DNA from: Cyanobium sp. T1B-Tous
GTDB taxonomy: Bacteria > Cyanobacteriota > Cyanobacteriia > PCC-6307 > Cyanobiaceae
NCBI RefSeq assembly: GCF_024345475.1
Contig: NZ_JAGQBE010000003.1
Span: 26,715-90,714, forward strand
Direction: 5' to 3'
Length of the DNA: 64,000 nt
The notes under the pieces are model-generated. The model searched no databases. It had not been told where the DNA came from and saw only the letters and a list, made by a program, of their open reading frames with translations. Positions 45,912 through 53,455 of the stretch are shown piece after piece (position 1 is the first letter of the stretch; the number at the start of each line of letters is the position of its first letter). Position numbers and translations under genes: made by a program.

Positions 45912-46604
45912 CTACTCAATCGCGTAAGCACCCTGGCTCAACTGGCCATCCTCCATTTGCACGAGGCGGTCTGCCACATCCAGGATGCGGGGGTCATGGG
46001 TGACCATCAACACGCCACAGCCCTGGTCCTTGGCCAGACCCTTCAACAACTCCACCACCTCCCGACCGGTCCGGGAGTCGAGCGAAGCGGTGGGCTCGTC
46101 GGCCAAGAGGAGCTGGGGCCTGGCGGCGAGGGCACGGGCGATGGCGACGCGCTGCTTCTGGCCCCCGGACAGATCGTGGGGCAGCTTGCCGAGATGGTCA
46201 CTGAGCCCCACCGCGCGCAGCCACTCCCGGGAACGGTCACGGCGGGCTCGGTAGCTGAGCCCTTGCAGAAGGTCCGCACCCATTTGCACGTTCTGCTCAG
46301 CGGTGAGGCACCGCAGCAGGTTGTGGCCCTGAATGATCATGCCGATCCTGCGGCGCAAGCTCAGGCGGGACGACCGACTGGCATCGCGCAACTCCTGGCC
46401 GAACAGCTGCACCGACCCCTCCTGAACCTGGCGAAGGGCACCGATCAAGGTGAGCAGGGTGGTTTTCCCGCAGCCGGATGGGCCCGTGAGCAACACCACC
46501 TCCCCTGGATCCACCCGCAGGCTGATGTCCTGCAGCACCTGGCGGCGCATGGAACCGCTGCCGTAGCTGTGCCGCAAACCGGACACCAGAACCATCGGCG
46601 CCAT
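45912..46604 (-). CDS. devA: DevA-type ABC exporter ATPase
   Basis: The 230-residue ATPase has Walker A GPSGCGKTT, signature LSGGQKQRVAIARAL, Walker B LLLADEPTASLDS and a switch His in MVTHDPR. The MacB/LolD-like subfamily with the N-terminal VSGLRHSYGSGSM matches DevA of the DevBCA exporters. Its start shares one base with the devC stop (TGATG). The ATG 46604 is preferred over a 22-residue upstream extension. Confidence 0.9.
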   Translation of the reverse strand: MAPMVLVSGLRHSYGSGSMRRQVLQDISLRVDPGEVVLLTGPSGCGKTTLLTLIGALRQVQEGSVQLFGQELRDASRSSRLSLRRRIGMIIQGHNLLRCLTAEQNVQMGADLLQGLSYRARRDRSREWLRAVGLSDHLGKLPHDLSGGQKQRVAIARALAARPQLLLADEPTASLDSRTGREVVELLKGLAKDQGCGVLMVTHDPRILDVADRLVQMEDGQLSQGAYAIE

Positions 46605-47776
46605 CAAAAAATCTCCGCCGGGTCGGCATCGCCGAGCTTGCGCATGGCCAGCACCGCCGAAGCCATGCACATCACCAGAATCATGGTGAACACCGTGAGC
46701 GCACGGGTGGTGTTCATCGTCACCGGCAGCTGGGTGGCATTCCGCACCAGCAGGTACAAGCCCTGCCCTGCCGCATAGGCCGGCAGGTAGCCGAAGGTGG
46801 CCAGGAGCAACCCCTCCCGGGCCACCACGCCCAACAGCGTTGGCAGGCGATAGCCCATCGCCATCAAGGTGGCGTACTCGGGCAGGTGATCACTCACGTC
46901 GGAATAGAGGATCTGATACACGATTACGCAGCCCACCACAAATCCCATGGCCGCCCCCAGGGTGAAGATGAAGCCGATCGAGGTGCTGGTGCGCCAGTAG
47001 TTCTGCTCAAAGGCAATGAACCCGTCCTTGGTGAGCACGGTGACGTCATCGGGCAACTGGCGTTGCAGCCGCTCCACCGCGGCCGCGGCATCGGAACCCG
47101 GCCGTAGCCGGATCAGCCCCACCTCGATGCTTCCCGGAGGGGTGTTGGGCAGCAGTTTCAGGTAGGTCTCATGGCTAGTGAGCAAGTTGCCGTCGGCACC
47201 GAAGGAGGTGCCGAGGCCCACCAGTCCCGCAACCCGAACGCGCTGGCCGCCGATCTCACTCTCGACGGTGCGGCCCTGGCGGAACCACTCGGCCACGGGG
47301 CCGAACTCAGGCCTGGAGCGCTCATCAAAGAGAACCCTTCCCCGGTCTTGTAGGAGCTTCGCCTTGGGTTGCAGCGATGGATCGATGAACAGGGGATCAC
47401 TGGGCTCGAATCCCAGGGTGAGGATGGAGCGGGTGGCACGGTTTTCCGGATTGCGCCAGAGCAGCAGATTCCAGTGCACCGGGGTGATCCCCTCCACGGC
47501 GGTATCGGCCATGGCCTGCACCAGCCGCCGACGGGGGAAGCCCGCCATGCTCACCGAGCTGCTGGATCGGGGACTGATCAACACCAGATCGGCGTCAAAC
47601 AGCCGGTGAATCGTGACGCTGGCATCGAACAGCCCGTCGCGGAACCCCAGCTGCATGAACATCAAAATGCCAGCGAAGGCGATCCCAGCCAGCGCCACCA
47701 AGAGCCGCACCGGCTGCCGCGTCAGCAGCAGCCAGGCCAGGGGGATCCGCCGGCCCTGCCAGAGGCGTCCGAGCAT
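46604..47776 (-). CDS. devC: DevC-type ABC exporter permease
   Basis: The 390-residue MacB-like permease has an N-terminal transmembrane helix (about residues 27-47), a large periplasmic domain (about 50-265) and three C-terminal helices (about 270-295, 325-350, 360-380). Motifs such as LMFMQLGFRDGLFDAS and YATLMAMGYRLPTLLGVV are typical of DevC. DevBCA complexes in Anabaena work with a TolC-like outer-membrane protein to export glycolipids; the substrate here is unknown. It is coupled at both ends by TGATG overlaps. Confidence 0.92.
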   Translation of the reverse strand: MLGRLWQGRRIPLAWLLLTRQPVRLLVALAGIAFAGILMFMQLGFRDGLFDASVTIHRLFDADLVLISPRSSSSVSMAGFPRRRLVQAMADTAVEGITPVHWNLLLWRNPENRATRSILTLGFEPSDPLFIDPSLQPKAKLLQDRGRVLFDERSRPEFGPVAEWFRQGRTVESEIGGQRVRVAGLVGLGTSFGADGNLLTSHETYLKLLPNTPPGSIEVGLIRLRPGSDAAAAVERLQRQLPDDVTVLTKDGFIAFEQNYWRTSTSIGFIFTLGAAMGFVVGCVIVYQILYSDVSDHLPEYATLMAMGYRLPTLLGVVAREGLLLATFGYLPAYAAGQGLYLLVRNATQLPVTMNTTRALTVFTMILVMCMASAVLAMRKLGDADPAEIF

Positions 47777-48720
47777 CAGCCGCCCGTGCCAGCGACACCG
47801 GGGGCAACGGCCCCAAGCCGGGCAATCACCTTCAGGCCGGTGAGATCTTTCACCCGCTGGCTGTCGGCGGGATTCAGGGCCACTCGCACGTCCACCACCC
47901 GGGCATCGGCATCACCCGTGGGATCGGTGGACAACACCGAGCGCTGCCGAACCTGGGGACTGATCCGGATCACCTCACCATGAAGGGTGCCCTGGAAGCC
48001 ACCGTTTTCACTGATCAGGCTCACGGACTGGCCGAGCTGGACCCGGTCGATGTCGCTTTCGTACACCTCCACGACAGCCTGCATCCGCATGCTGGCGCCG
48101 AGTTCGAGCACCCCTGCGTCGCCAGGGCGCTCGCCGACACGGGCATGGAGCTTCAGCACCACCCCATCGATCGGGGCCCGGAGCTCGGTGAGCAACAGTT
48201 CTGCCTTGATGCGCTCCCGCTCAGCCCAGGCCTCATTGCGTTGACCCTGCAGTTCCAGCAGGGCCGTTTCCCGGGTATCTAGCTCGCCACTGGGGATGGC
48301 CCCAGAGCGGCTCAACTGGCGGTAGCGACCGATGTCGCGGGTCTGCACCTGCAGGCGCCTGTCCAGGTTGGAGAGACGGGCGTCGAGCAGGCGCTGCTGG
48401 GCCACCAACGTCGGGGCCGTGTCAAAACGGGCCAGCAACTGCCCTCGCCGGACGGCATCGCCCTCCTCCACCAGCAGGCCGGTCAGGCGCGGGCTGCCCC
48501 CGATGCCACTGATCGGCGCGGCCAGCCGGCGCACATCCCCAGCGGGTTCCAGGCGGCCGAGAGCCGCCACCGCTTCCGGCTGTCGCGCGGACTGGGAGGC
48601 CTGGGGGATCGGCAGGGGCTTCGGACGCTGCTGGCGGCTGAGCGCCAGGCCCAGAACCACGACAAGCACAGCCCCCGTGACCCACCAGACCTTGGGAACG
48701 GTCTGCAGGGCGCGGCTCAT
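47776..48720 (-). CDS. devB: DevB-type membrane fusion protein (HlyD family)
   Basis: The 314-residue adaptor has one N-terminal transmembrane helix (about residues 11-28), a lipoyl half-motif ([13 protein letters not shown]), an alpha-hairpin (about 110-185) and the second lipoyl half with [18 protein letters not shown]. It links the DevC/DevA pump to the outer membrane. The ATG 48720 overlaps the pcyA stop (ATGA); a 38-residue upstream extension lies inside pcyA and is rejected. Confidence 0.92.
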   Translation of the reverse strand: MSRALQTVPKVWWVTGAVLVVVLGLALSRQQRPKPLPIPQASQSARQPEAVAALGRLEPAGDVRRLAAPISGIGGSPRLTGLLVEEGDAVRRGQLLARFDTAPTLVAQQRLLDARLSNLDRRLQVQTRDIGRYRQLSRSGAIPSGELDTRETALLELQGQRNEAWAERERIKAELLLTELRAPIDGVVLKLHARVGERPGDAGVLELGASMRMQAVVEVYESDIDRVQLGQSVSLISENGGFQGTLHGEVIRISPQVRQRSVLSTDPTGDADARVVDVRVALNPADSQRVKDLTGLKVIARLGAVAPGVAGTGG

Positions 48721-49478
48721 GGAGCCGGCGGATCGTCGAAGAGCAATTCTTCGATGTACCGGTCGGCCCAAGCGGGGTTGAAGGCCTTCTCCAACACCCG
48801 GCGCGTCTTGTCGTTTTGTTTCTGCTGCTTGCAATATCGGAGCTGACCCTGCCAGCGCTCAACCGTAGCCGGATGGTCGGACGCCTGCGCTTCGGCTGTG
48901 CCAATCGCCGTGGCGAGCACCGTCAGGAAGCCACCCACCTCATCGAGGAAGGCGGTTTCTTCCTCGGTGCTGGTGGGGCGCACGAAACGCACGAAGGGGG
49001 AAAAAATGGAGGCCCAGCCAGGCAGGTCCCGCTGCTGGCTGTAGGCCCCCGAGGGGAGGGCCGCCAAACCGTCGGCGATGGCCTCGGGCAGGGTGCCCCG
49101 TACGGGTGAGAGGTCGACGATCGCAGCCGACACCCCAGCCGGGCCGGCGACGATGTCGGCCCCGAACACCGGCAGGTCGTAGCGCGGATCGGGAAACAGG
49201 ACGCAGTGCAGGATCCGGAGCCCCGCCCCCAGGCGGGCGGTTTCGAGATGGAGCTTGCGCAGGCCGCGGCACTGGTACAGCTCGTTGCGAATGAACAGGG
49301 CCTCGCCATCGAGGCTGCCGCTGATGGCTTCCAGGTCCGGGTCCACCGCCAGGGGGGCCAGCTCAGGCAACCCCTGCCAGGCGATGCGGATTCGCTCGGC
49401 CAGGGCCTCCACTAGGGGGTGGATGCCGCCGCTGCTGCCCACACCGGGAACCTGGGGCGAAGGGGAGGCGGAACTCAC
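48717..49478 (-). CDS. pcyA: Phycocyanobilin:ferredoxin oxidoreductase
   Basis: The protein of about 253 residues reduces biliverdin IXalpha to phycocyanobilin, the chromophore of phycocyanin and allophycocyanin. The catalytic His and Asp (His88 and Asp105 in characterised PcyA) are both visible in [22 protein letters not shown] with the correct 17-residue spacing. The C-terminal [19 protein letters not shown] motif is typical of the family. The GTG at 49478 gives a normal length; ATG 49520 would give 267 residues. It is coupled to devB by an ATGA overlap. Confidence 0.93.
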   Translation of the reverse strand: MSSASPSPQVPGVGSSGGIHPLVEALAERIRIAWQGLPELAPLAVDPDLEAISGSLDGEALFIRNELYQCRGLRKLHLETARLGAGLRILHCVLFPDPRYDLPVFGADIVAGPAGVSAAIVDLSPVRGTLPEAIADGLAALPSGAYSQQRDLPGWASIFSPFVRFVRPTSTEEETAFLDEVGGFLTVLATAIGTAEAQASDHPATVERWQGQLRYCKQQKQNDKTRRVLEKAFNPAWADRYIEELLFDDPPAP

Positions 49479-49527
49479 GGCGGGGGGCGCAGCCAGCAGA
49501 ATGCAGATCCTGCCACGCATCTGAGCT

Positions 49528-50796
49528 TTGCCCCTGGCCCCTGCCAACTCCCTGCTACCGGGCCTGGCTTCCCCCAGGGATCACCAGCTGGCCAATGGCG
49601 CCAGGGTGGTGGCCCTGCCGCTCGCGGAGGCTCCCCTGGTCTGCCTCGATTTCTGGTGTCGGGCGGGCAGCATTTTCGAAGACAACCGGGAAAGCGGCAT
49701 GGCCCACTTTCTCGAACACATGGTGTTCAAGGGCAGTGAGCAGCTGGGGCCTGGCCAGTTTGATCTCCGCATCGAGGCCATGGGCGGCAACAGCAATGCC
49801 GCCACTGGCTTTGACGACGTGCACTACCACGTCTTGATCCCGCCGGAGGCCGCCGGCGACGCTCTGGACCTGCTCCTTGATCTGGTGTTGAGGCCTCGCC
49901 TAGAGGCGGACGCTTTTCAGATGGAGCGCCAGGTGGTGCTTGAAGAACTCGCCCAAAGCGAGGATCAGCCCGATGAAATGGCCCTGCAGAAGCTGCTGCA
50001 GCTGGGCTGCCCCGGCCATGCCTACGGTGAGCCGATCCTGGGCCGGCGGGAGCTGTTGCAGTCCCAGACCCCGGCGGCCATGGCGGAGTTCCACCAACGG
50101 CTGTATGGAGCTAATCGCTGTGTGCTGGCTCTGACGGGCGCCCTGGACCCTGAAGAGCTGATCGAGCGCATCGAAGGCAGCGCCTTGGCTGACCTGCCGG
50201 CGGTGGTGGAGCCCCCCCAGCGCCCGCCCCTGGCCGTTTGCGCTGGCGACCATCGGCTGGCGCTGCCCCGTCTGGAGTCGGCCCGCCTGCTGATGCTGTG
50301 GGGCCTGCCCCCAGCCGCCGATCTCCACGGCGTCATGGGCGCCGATCTGCTCACCACCGTGCTGGCCGAGGGGCGCCGCAGCCGGCTGGTGGAACGGCTG
50401 CGGGAGCAGCTGCGGATCGTGGAGAGCATCGACCTCGATCTGCATGTCATGGAGAGCGGCAGCTTTGCCCTGTTGGAGGCCATTTGCGAACCGGATGAGC
50501 TGCCAGCGGTGCGCCAGGCCATCAGCGAGGTTTGGACGGAGTTGATGACCGAGGGCCTGCCCGATGCCGAATGGCGGCGGGCCCAACGGCTGGTGGCCAA
50601 TGGCTACCGCTTCGGCCTGGAAGCCGCCGGCGGCGTGGCGGGGCTGATTGGCAACAACCATCTCTGGGGACGCTGCCATGGGTTGACCCTGCCGTTGGAG
50701 GACATCGACGCCTGGAGCGCCGAGGCGCTCCTGCAGGACGGCTTGCCCCTGCTCGATCCCAGTCGGGCCTGCGTGCTGGAGGCGGTGCCGGCATGA
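49528..50796 (+). CDS. M16 family zinc metallopeptidase, active subunit
   Basis: The 422-residue pitrilysin-type peptidase has the inverted zinc motif HFLEH (about residues 57-61) and the downstream Glu ligand region [13 protein letters not shown]. It resembles the cyanobacterial/plastid processing peptidase half that pairs with an inactive partner. The only usable start is TTG 49528; there is no ATG before the zinc motif except the one just upstream of it. Its stop overlaps the start of the second M16 gene (ATGA). It is divergent from pcyA. Confidence 0.88.
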   Translation: MPLAPANSLLPGLASPRDHQLANGARVVALPLAEAPLVCLDFWCRAGSIFEDNRESGMAHFLEHMVFKGSEQLGPGQFDLRIEAMGGNSNAATGFDDVHYHVLIPPEAAGDALDLLLDLVLRPRLEADAFQMERQVVLEELAQSEDQPDEMALQKLLQLGCPGHAYGEPILGRRELLQSQTPAAMAEFHQRLYGANRCVLALTGALDPEELIERIEGSALADLPAVVEPPQRPPLAVCAGDHRLALPRLESARLLMLWGLPPAADLHGVMGADLLTTVLAEGRRSRLVERLREQLRIVESIDLDLHVMESGSFALLEAICEPDELPAVRQAISEVWTELMTEGLPDAEWRRAQRLVANGYRFGLEAAGGVAGLIGNNHLWGRCHGLTLPLEDIDAWSAEALLQDGLPLLDPSRACVLEAVPA

Positions 50797-52091
50797 GCGT
50801 CACCCCATCCCCGCCTCTGCCCTGGCGGCAGACCAGCCTGCCGGGGGGACTTCCCCTGATCTGGCAGCCGAGGCCCGGTCCGGCGATCGTGGCGAGTCGG
50901 CTCTGGATCCGTGGTGGCAGCAGCGAAGACCGGCCCGGTGAACGGGGCGCCGCCCAGCTGCTGGCCGGATTGATGACCCGGGGCTGTGGCACCTATGGAG
51001 CGGAAGCCCTGGCCGACCTGGTGGAGGGCCGCGGGGCTGCCCTGCGCTGTGAGGCGAACGAGGACAGCCTGGTGCTCAGTCTCAAATGTGCCAGCAGTGA
51101 CGCCGCTGACCTGCTGCCCCTGTTGCTGTCGATGGTGCGCGAACCCTGGATCCACAGCGACCAGTTGGATCTCGAGCGCGGCCTGAACCTGCAGAGCCTC
51201 CAGCGCCAGCGGGAGGATCCTTTCCAGCTCGCCCACGACCAGCTGCGCAGCCAGCTGTACGGCGAGGGCCCCTACGGCCACGACCCCCTGGGTGTGGAGG
51301 AGGAGTTGGCCAGCCTGCAGGCCGGCCCGATCCTGGCGCTGGTGCCGTCCCTTGGAGCCGGGGGCGCCCTGCTGGTGGCCTGCGGGGATGTGGATGACGA
51401 TCTGGCGGCGCTGTTTCAGGACACGCTCCAGCAGGCCCCCTGGACAACGACGGCTCCGACGTCGGGGGCAGGCCCCGAGGCACCAGCCTGCGCGCCGCGC
51501 TTCGCCAGTCTGGAGCAGGAGACGGAGCAGATGGTCTTGATGCTTGGGGCTGCCACCGTTCCCCTCGGCGACCCGGATGGCCTGGCCCTGCGCCTGCTTC
51601 AGGCCCACCTCGGCATGGGCATGTCCAGCCGCCTGTTTGTGAGCCTGCGGGAGGAACGCGGCCTGGCTTACGACGTGGGCGTGCACCTCCCCGCCCGCCG
51701 CGGCGCGACCCCGTTCATCTGGCACCTCTCCACCTCGGCGGATCGGGCGTCGGAAGCCACCTCGGCCCTACTGGAGGAGTGGCAACGGGTGCTGAACGAG
51801 CCGCTCAGCGCTGGGGAGCTCGCCCTGGCCAAGGCCAAATTCCGCGGTCAGGACGCCATGGGCCGGCAGACCTGCGGCCAGATTGCCGACCGCCAAGCCC
51901 TGGTGCTGGGCCATGGCCTGGGGTGGTCGTACGTCGCCGACACCCTGCTCCGAGCCGAGCAGCTCAGCGCTGACGACCTCATGGCCGCGGCACGGCGCCA
52001 ACTGGCAGCACCGGCCCTGAGCCTCTGTGGTCCGCCGATGGCCCTGGAGGCTGGCGAACGGGCCTGGAGCAGCCATCCACTCAGCCGCTGA
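50793..52091 (+). CDS. M16 family peptidase, inactive-type subunit
   Basis: The 432-residue paralogue keeps the M16 fold, including the R/Y substrate-binding pair (SLREERGLAYDVGVHL), but the zinc motif is replaced by AAQLLAGLM, so it should not be catalytic. Active and R/Y-carrying subunits forming heterodimers are established for the M16B class. It is coupled to the active gene by an ATGA overlap, which fits a 1:1 complex. The 3' end overlaps sipA by 11 bp. Confidence 0.87.
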   Translation: MSVTPSPPLPWRQTSLPGGLPLIWQPRPGPAIVASRLWIRGGSSEDRPGERGAAQLLAGLMTRGCGTYGAEALADLVEGRGAALRCEANEDSLVLSLKCASSDAADLLPLLLSMVREPWIHSDQLDLERGLNLQSLQRQREDPFQLAHDQLRSQLYGEGPYGHDPLGVEEELASLQAGPILALVPSLGAGGALLVACGDVDDDLAALFQDTLQQAPWTTTAPTSGAGPEAPACAPRFASLEQETEQMVLMLGAATVPLGDPDGLALRLLQAHLGMGMSSRLFVSLREERGLAYDVGVHLPARRGATPFIWHLSTSADRASEATSALLEEWQRVLNEPLSAGELALAKAKFRGQDAMGRQTCGQIADRQALVLGHGLGWSYVADTLLRAEQLSADDLMAAARRQLAAPALSLCGPPMALEAGERAWSSHPLSR

Positions 52092-52335
52092 GCTGGTCAG
52101 TGTCGATCAGGAACGTGCCACGGCGGAAGCGCACCGCCAGTTGTTGCCGCGCCTTGATCGCCACCACCTGCCCCAGCTCGTCCGGATCCACCAGATCGGG
52201 CGGTCGCAGCATGGGCATGGGATCGGCCGTCTTCAGATAGCGCTGCCGCGCCTTCAAGCGCACCTGATCGCCGAGCGCAAAGGTGGGCGCCTCGGCTGTC
52301 TCCGGGCCGATGGGCTGGGTGGAGTGTTCGTCCAT
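52081..52335 (-). CDS. sipA: NblS-interacting regulatory protein SipA
   Basis: The 84-residue protein matches the DUF3148/SipA family: FALGDQVRLKARQRYLKTADPMPMLRPPDLV and the closing AVRFRRGTFLIDTDQL. In Synechococcus elongatus, SipA binds the sensor kinase NblS and stimulates its activity, linking to RpaB control of light-stress and phycobilisome genes. It folds as an SH3-like barrel. ATG 52335 lies 71 bp from the divergent bioY start. Confidence 0.88.
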   Translation of the reverse strand: MDEHSTQPIGPETAEAPTFALGDQVRLKARQRYLKTADPMPMLRPPDLVDPDELGQVVAIKARQQLAVRFRRGTFLIDTDQLSG

Positions 52336-52406
52336 AGGCGCAACCTAGCCGCCATGCCAACGGGGAACCGGGTTGGCACGACCCCCCAGAATGGGCTCTA
52401 GACACG

Positions 52407-52991
52407 TTGGAACAGTTGCGGGCCCTAGCCACCTGGAGCGGCGCCATCGCCGGCCTGTTGCTGATTCTGGTGGGCGGACTGATCCAGGCCGCTGCCCCGC
52501 TGCCCGCAGCCGGGGGGAGCTGGAGTGTGGCCATCCTGCCGATCACCCTGCAAGTCCCGGCCCTCCTGCTCACCGCCCTGGTGTGTGGACCCCGCAGCGG
52601 GATGCTGGCGGCGGTGGCCTATCTGAGCCTGGGGCTGTTCCAACTGCCGGTGTTCCATGGCGGGGGTGGAGCGGCCTATCTGCTGGACCCGGGGTTTGGC
52701 TATCTGGCTGGATTTGTTCCCGCCGCCTGGCTCACCGGCAAGCTGGCGCGCCAACCCGGCATGGACGATCTGCTCAGCCTGTTCGGAGCGTCCGTGGTGG
52801 GACTCGGCGTGCTGCAACTCTGTGGCATCGCCAACCTGCTGCTGGGCGGCCTGGCCGGCCGATGGGGCCCCAACCTGGGCGTGCTGCTGGTCAGCTACAG
52901 CCTGGCTCCCCTGATCCCCCAGCTCTTGCTCTGCTGTGCCGTGGCGGTTGTGGCCCTGCTGCTGCGCCGCTTGCTGCTGGTTGAGCCATGA
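52407..52991 (+). CDS. bioY: Biotin transporter substrate-binding protein BioY
   Basis: The 194-residue S-component of an ECF transporter has about six transmembrane helices and the BioY motif VAYLSLGLFQLPVFHGGGGAAYLLDP, followed by GYLAGFVPAAWLTG. It captures biotin at the membrane, alone or with shared EcfAT energising units, none of which are in the window. The start is TTG 52407. Its stop overlaps lspA (ATGA). The combination bioY-lspA is common in cyanobacteria. Confidence 0.92.
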   Translation: MEQLRALATWSGAIAGLLLILVGGLIQAAAPLPAAGGSWSVAILPITLQVPALLLTALVCGPRSGMLAAVAYLSLGLFQLPVFHGGGGAAYLLDPGFGYLAGFVPAAWLTGKLARQPGMDDLLSLFGASVVGLGVLQLCGIANLLLGGLAGRWGPNLGVLLVSYSLAPLIPQLLLCCAVAVVALLLRRLLLVEP

Positions 52992-53455
52992 GACGGCTGC
53001 GCGCCCTGGCCTTCAGCTGCGCCGGCCTGGTCGTGATCGGCGACCAGCTCAGCAAGGCCTGGGCCGTCACCCACCTCACCCCCTATGCAGCCACTCCCTG
53101 GCTGCCGGGCCTGCTGGCCCTGCAACTCACCCGCAACACCGGAGCGGCCTTCAGCCTGTTCAGCGGCCATCCCGAGTGGCTGGGCCTCGTGAGCCTGGTG
53201 GTGGGCCTGGGGGTCGCCTTCTTCATCCAGCGGCAAGGGCCCATGCCCCTGTCCCGCTGGTTGGGGCTGGGATGTCTGTTGGGGGGAGCGATCGGCAATG
53301 GCCTGGATCGTTGGCGACTCGGCTACGTGGTCGACTTTCTCGCCCTGGTGCCCGTGTCCTTCCCGGTGTTCAACCTGGCCGACGTGGCCATCAATCTGGC
53401 GGTGCTCTGCTTTGCCATCGACCTGTTGGGACGCCATGGTCAACCCCCGGCTTGA
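52988..53455 (+). CDS. lspA: Lipoprotein signal peptidase (signal peptidase II)
   Basis: The 155-residue integral membrane aspartyl peptidase removes signal peptides from prolipoproteins. The two catalytic Asp residues lie in NGLDRWRLGYVVDF and FNLADVAIN, and RNTGAAFSLF is also conserved. Four transmembrane helices are visible. It overlaps bioY at its start and the PBP gene by 20 bp at its end. Confidence 0.95.
   Translation: MRRLRALAFSCAGLVVIGDQLSKAWAVTHLTPYAATPWLPGLLALQLTRNTGAAFSLFSGHPEWLGLVSLVVGLGVAFFIQRQGPMPLSRWLGLGCLLGGAIGNGLDRWRLGYVVDFLALVPVSFPVFNLADVAINLAVLCFAIDLLGRHGQPPA

Noticed and set aside
45912..49478. DevBCA as evidence for a heterocyst-forming cyanobacterium
   Set aside because: DevBCA-type exporters are widespread in unicellular cyanobacteria, and the rest of the window fits the Synechococcus/Cyanobium group.
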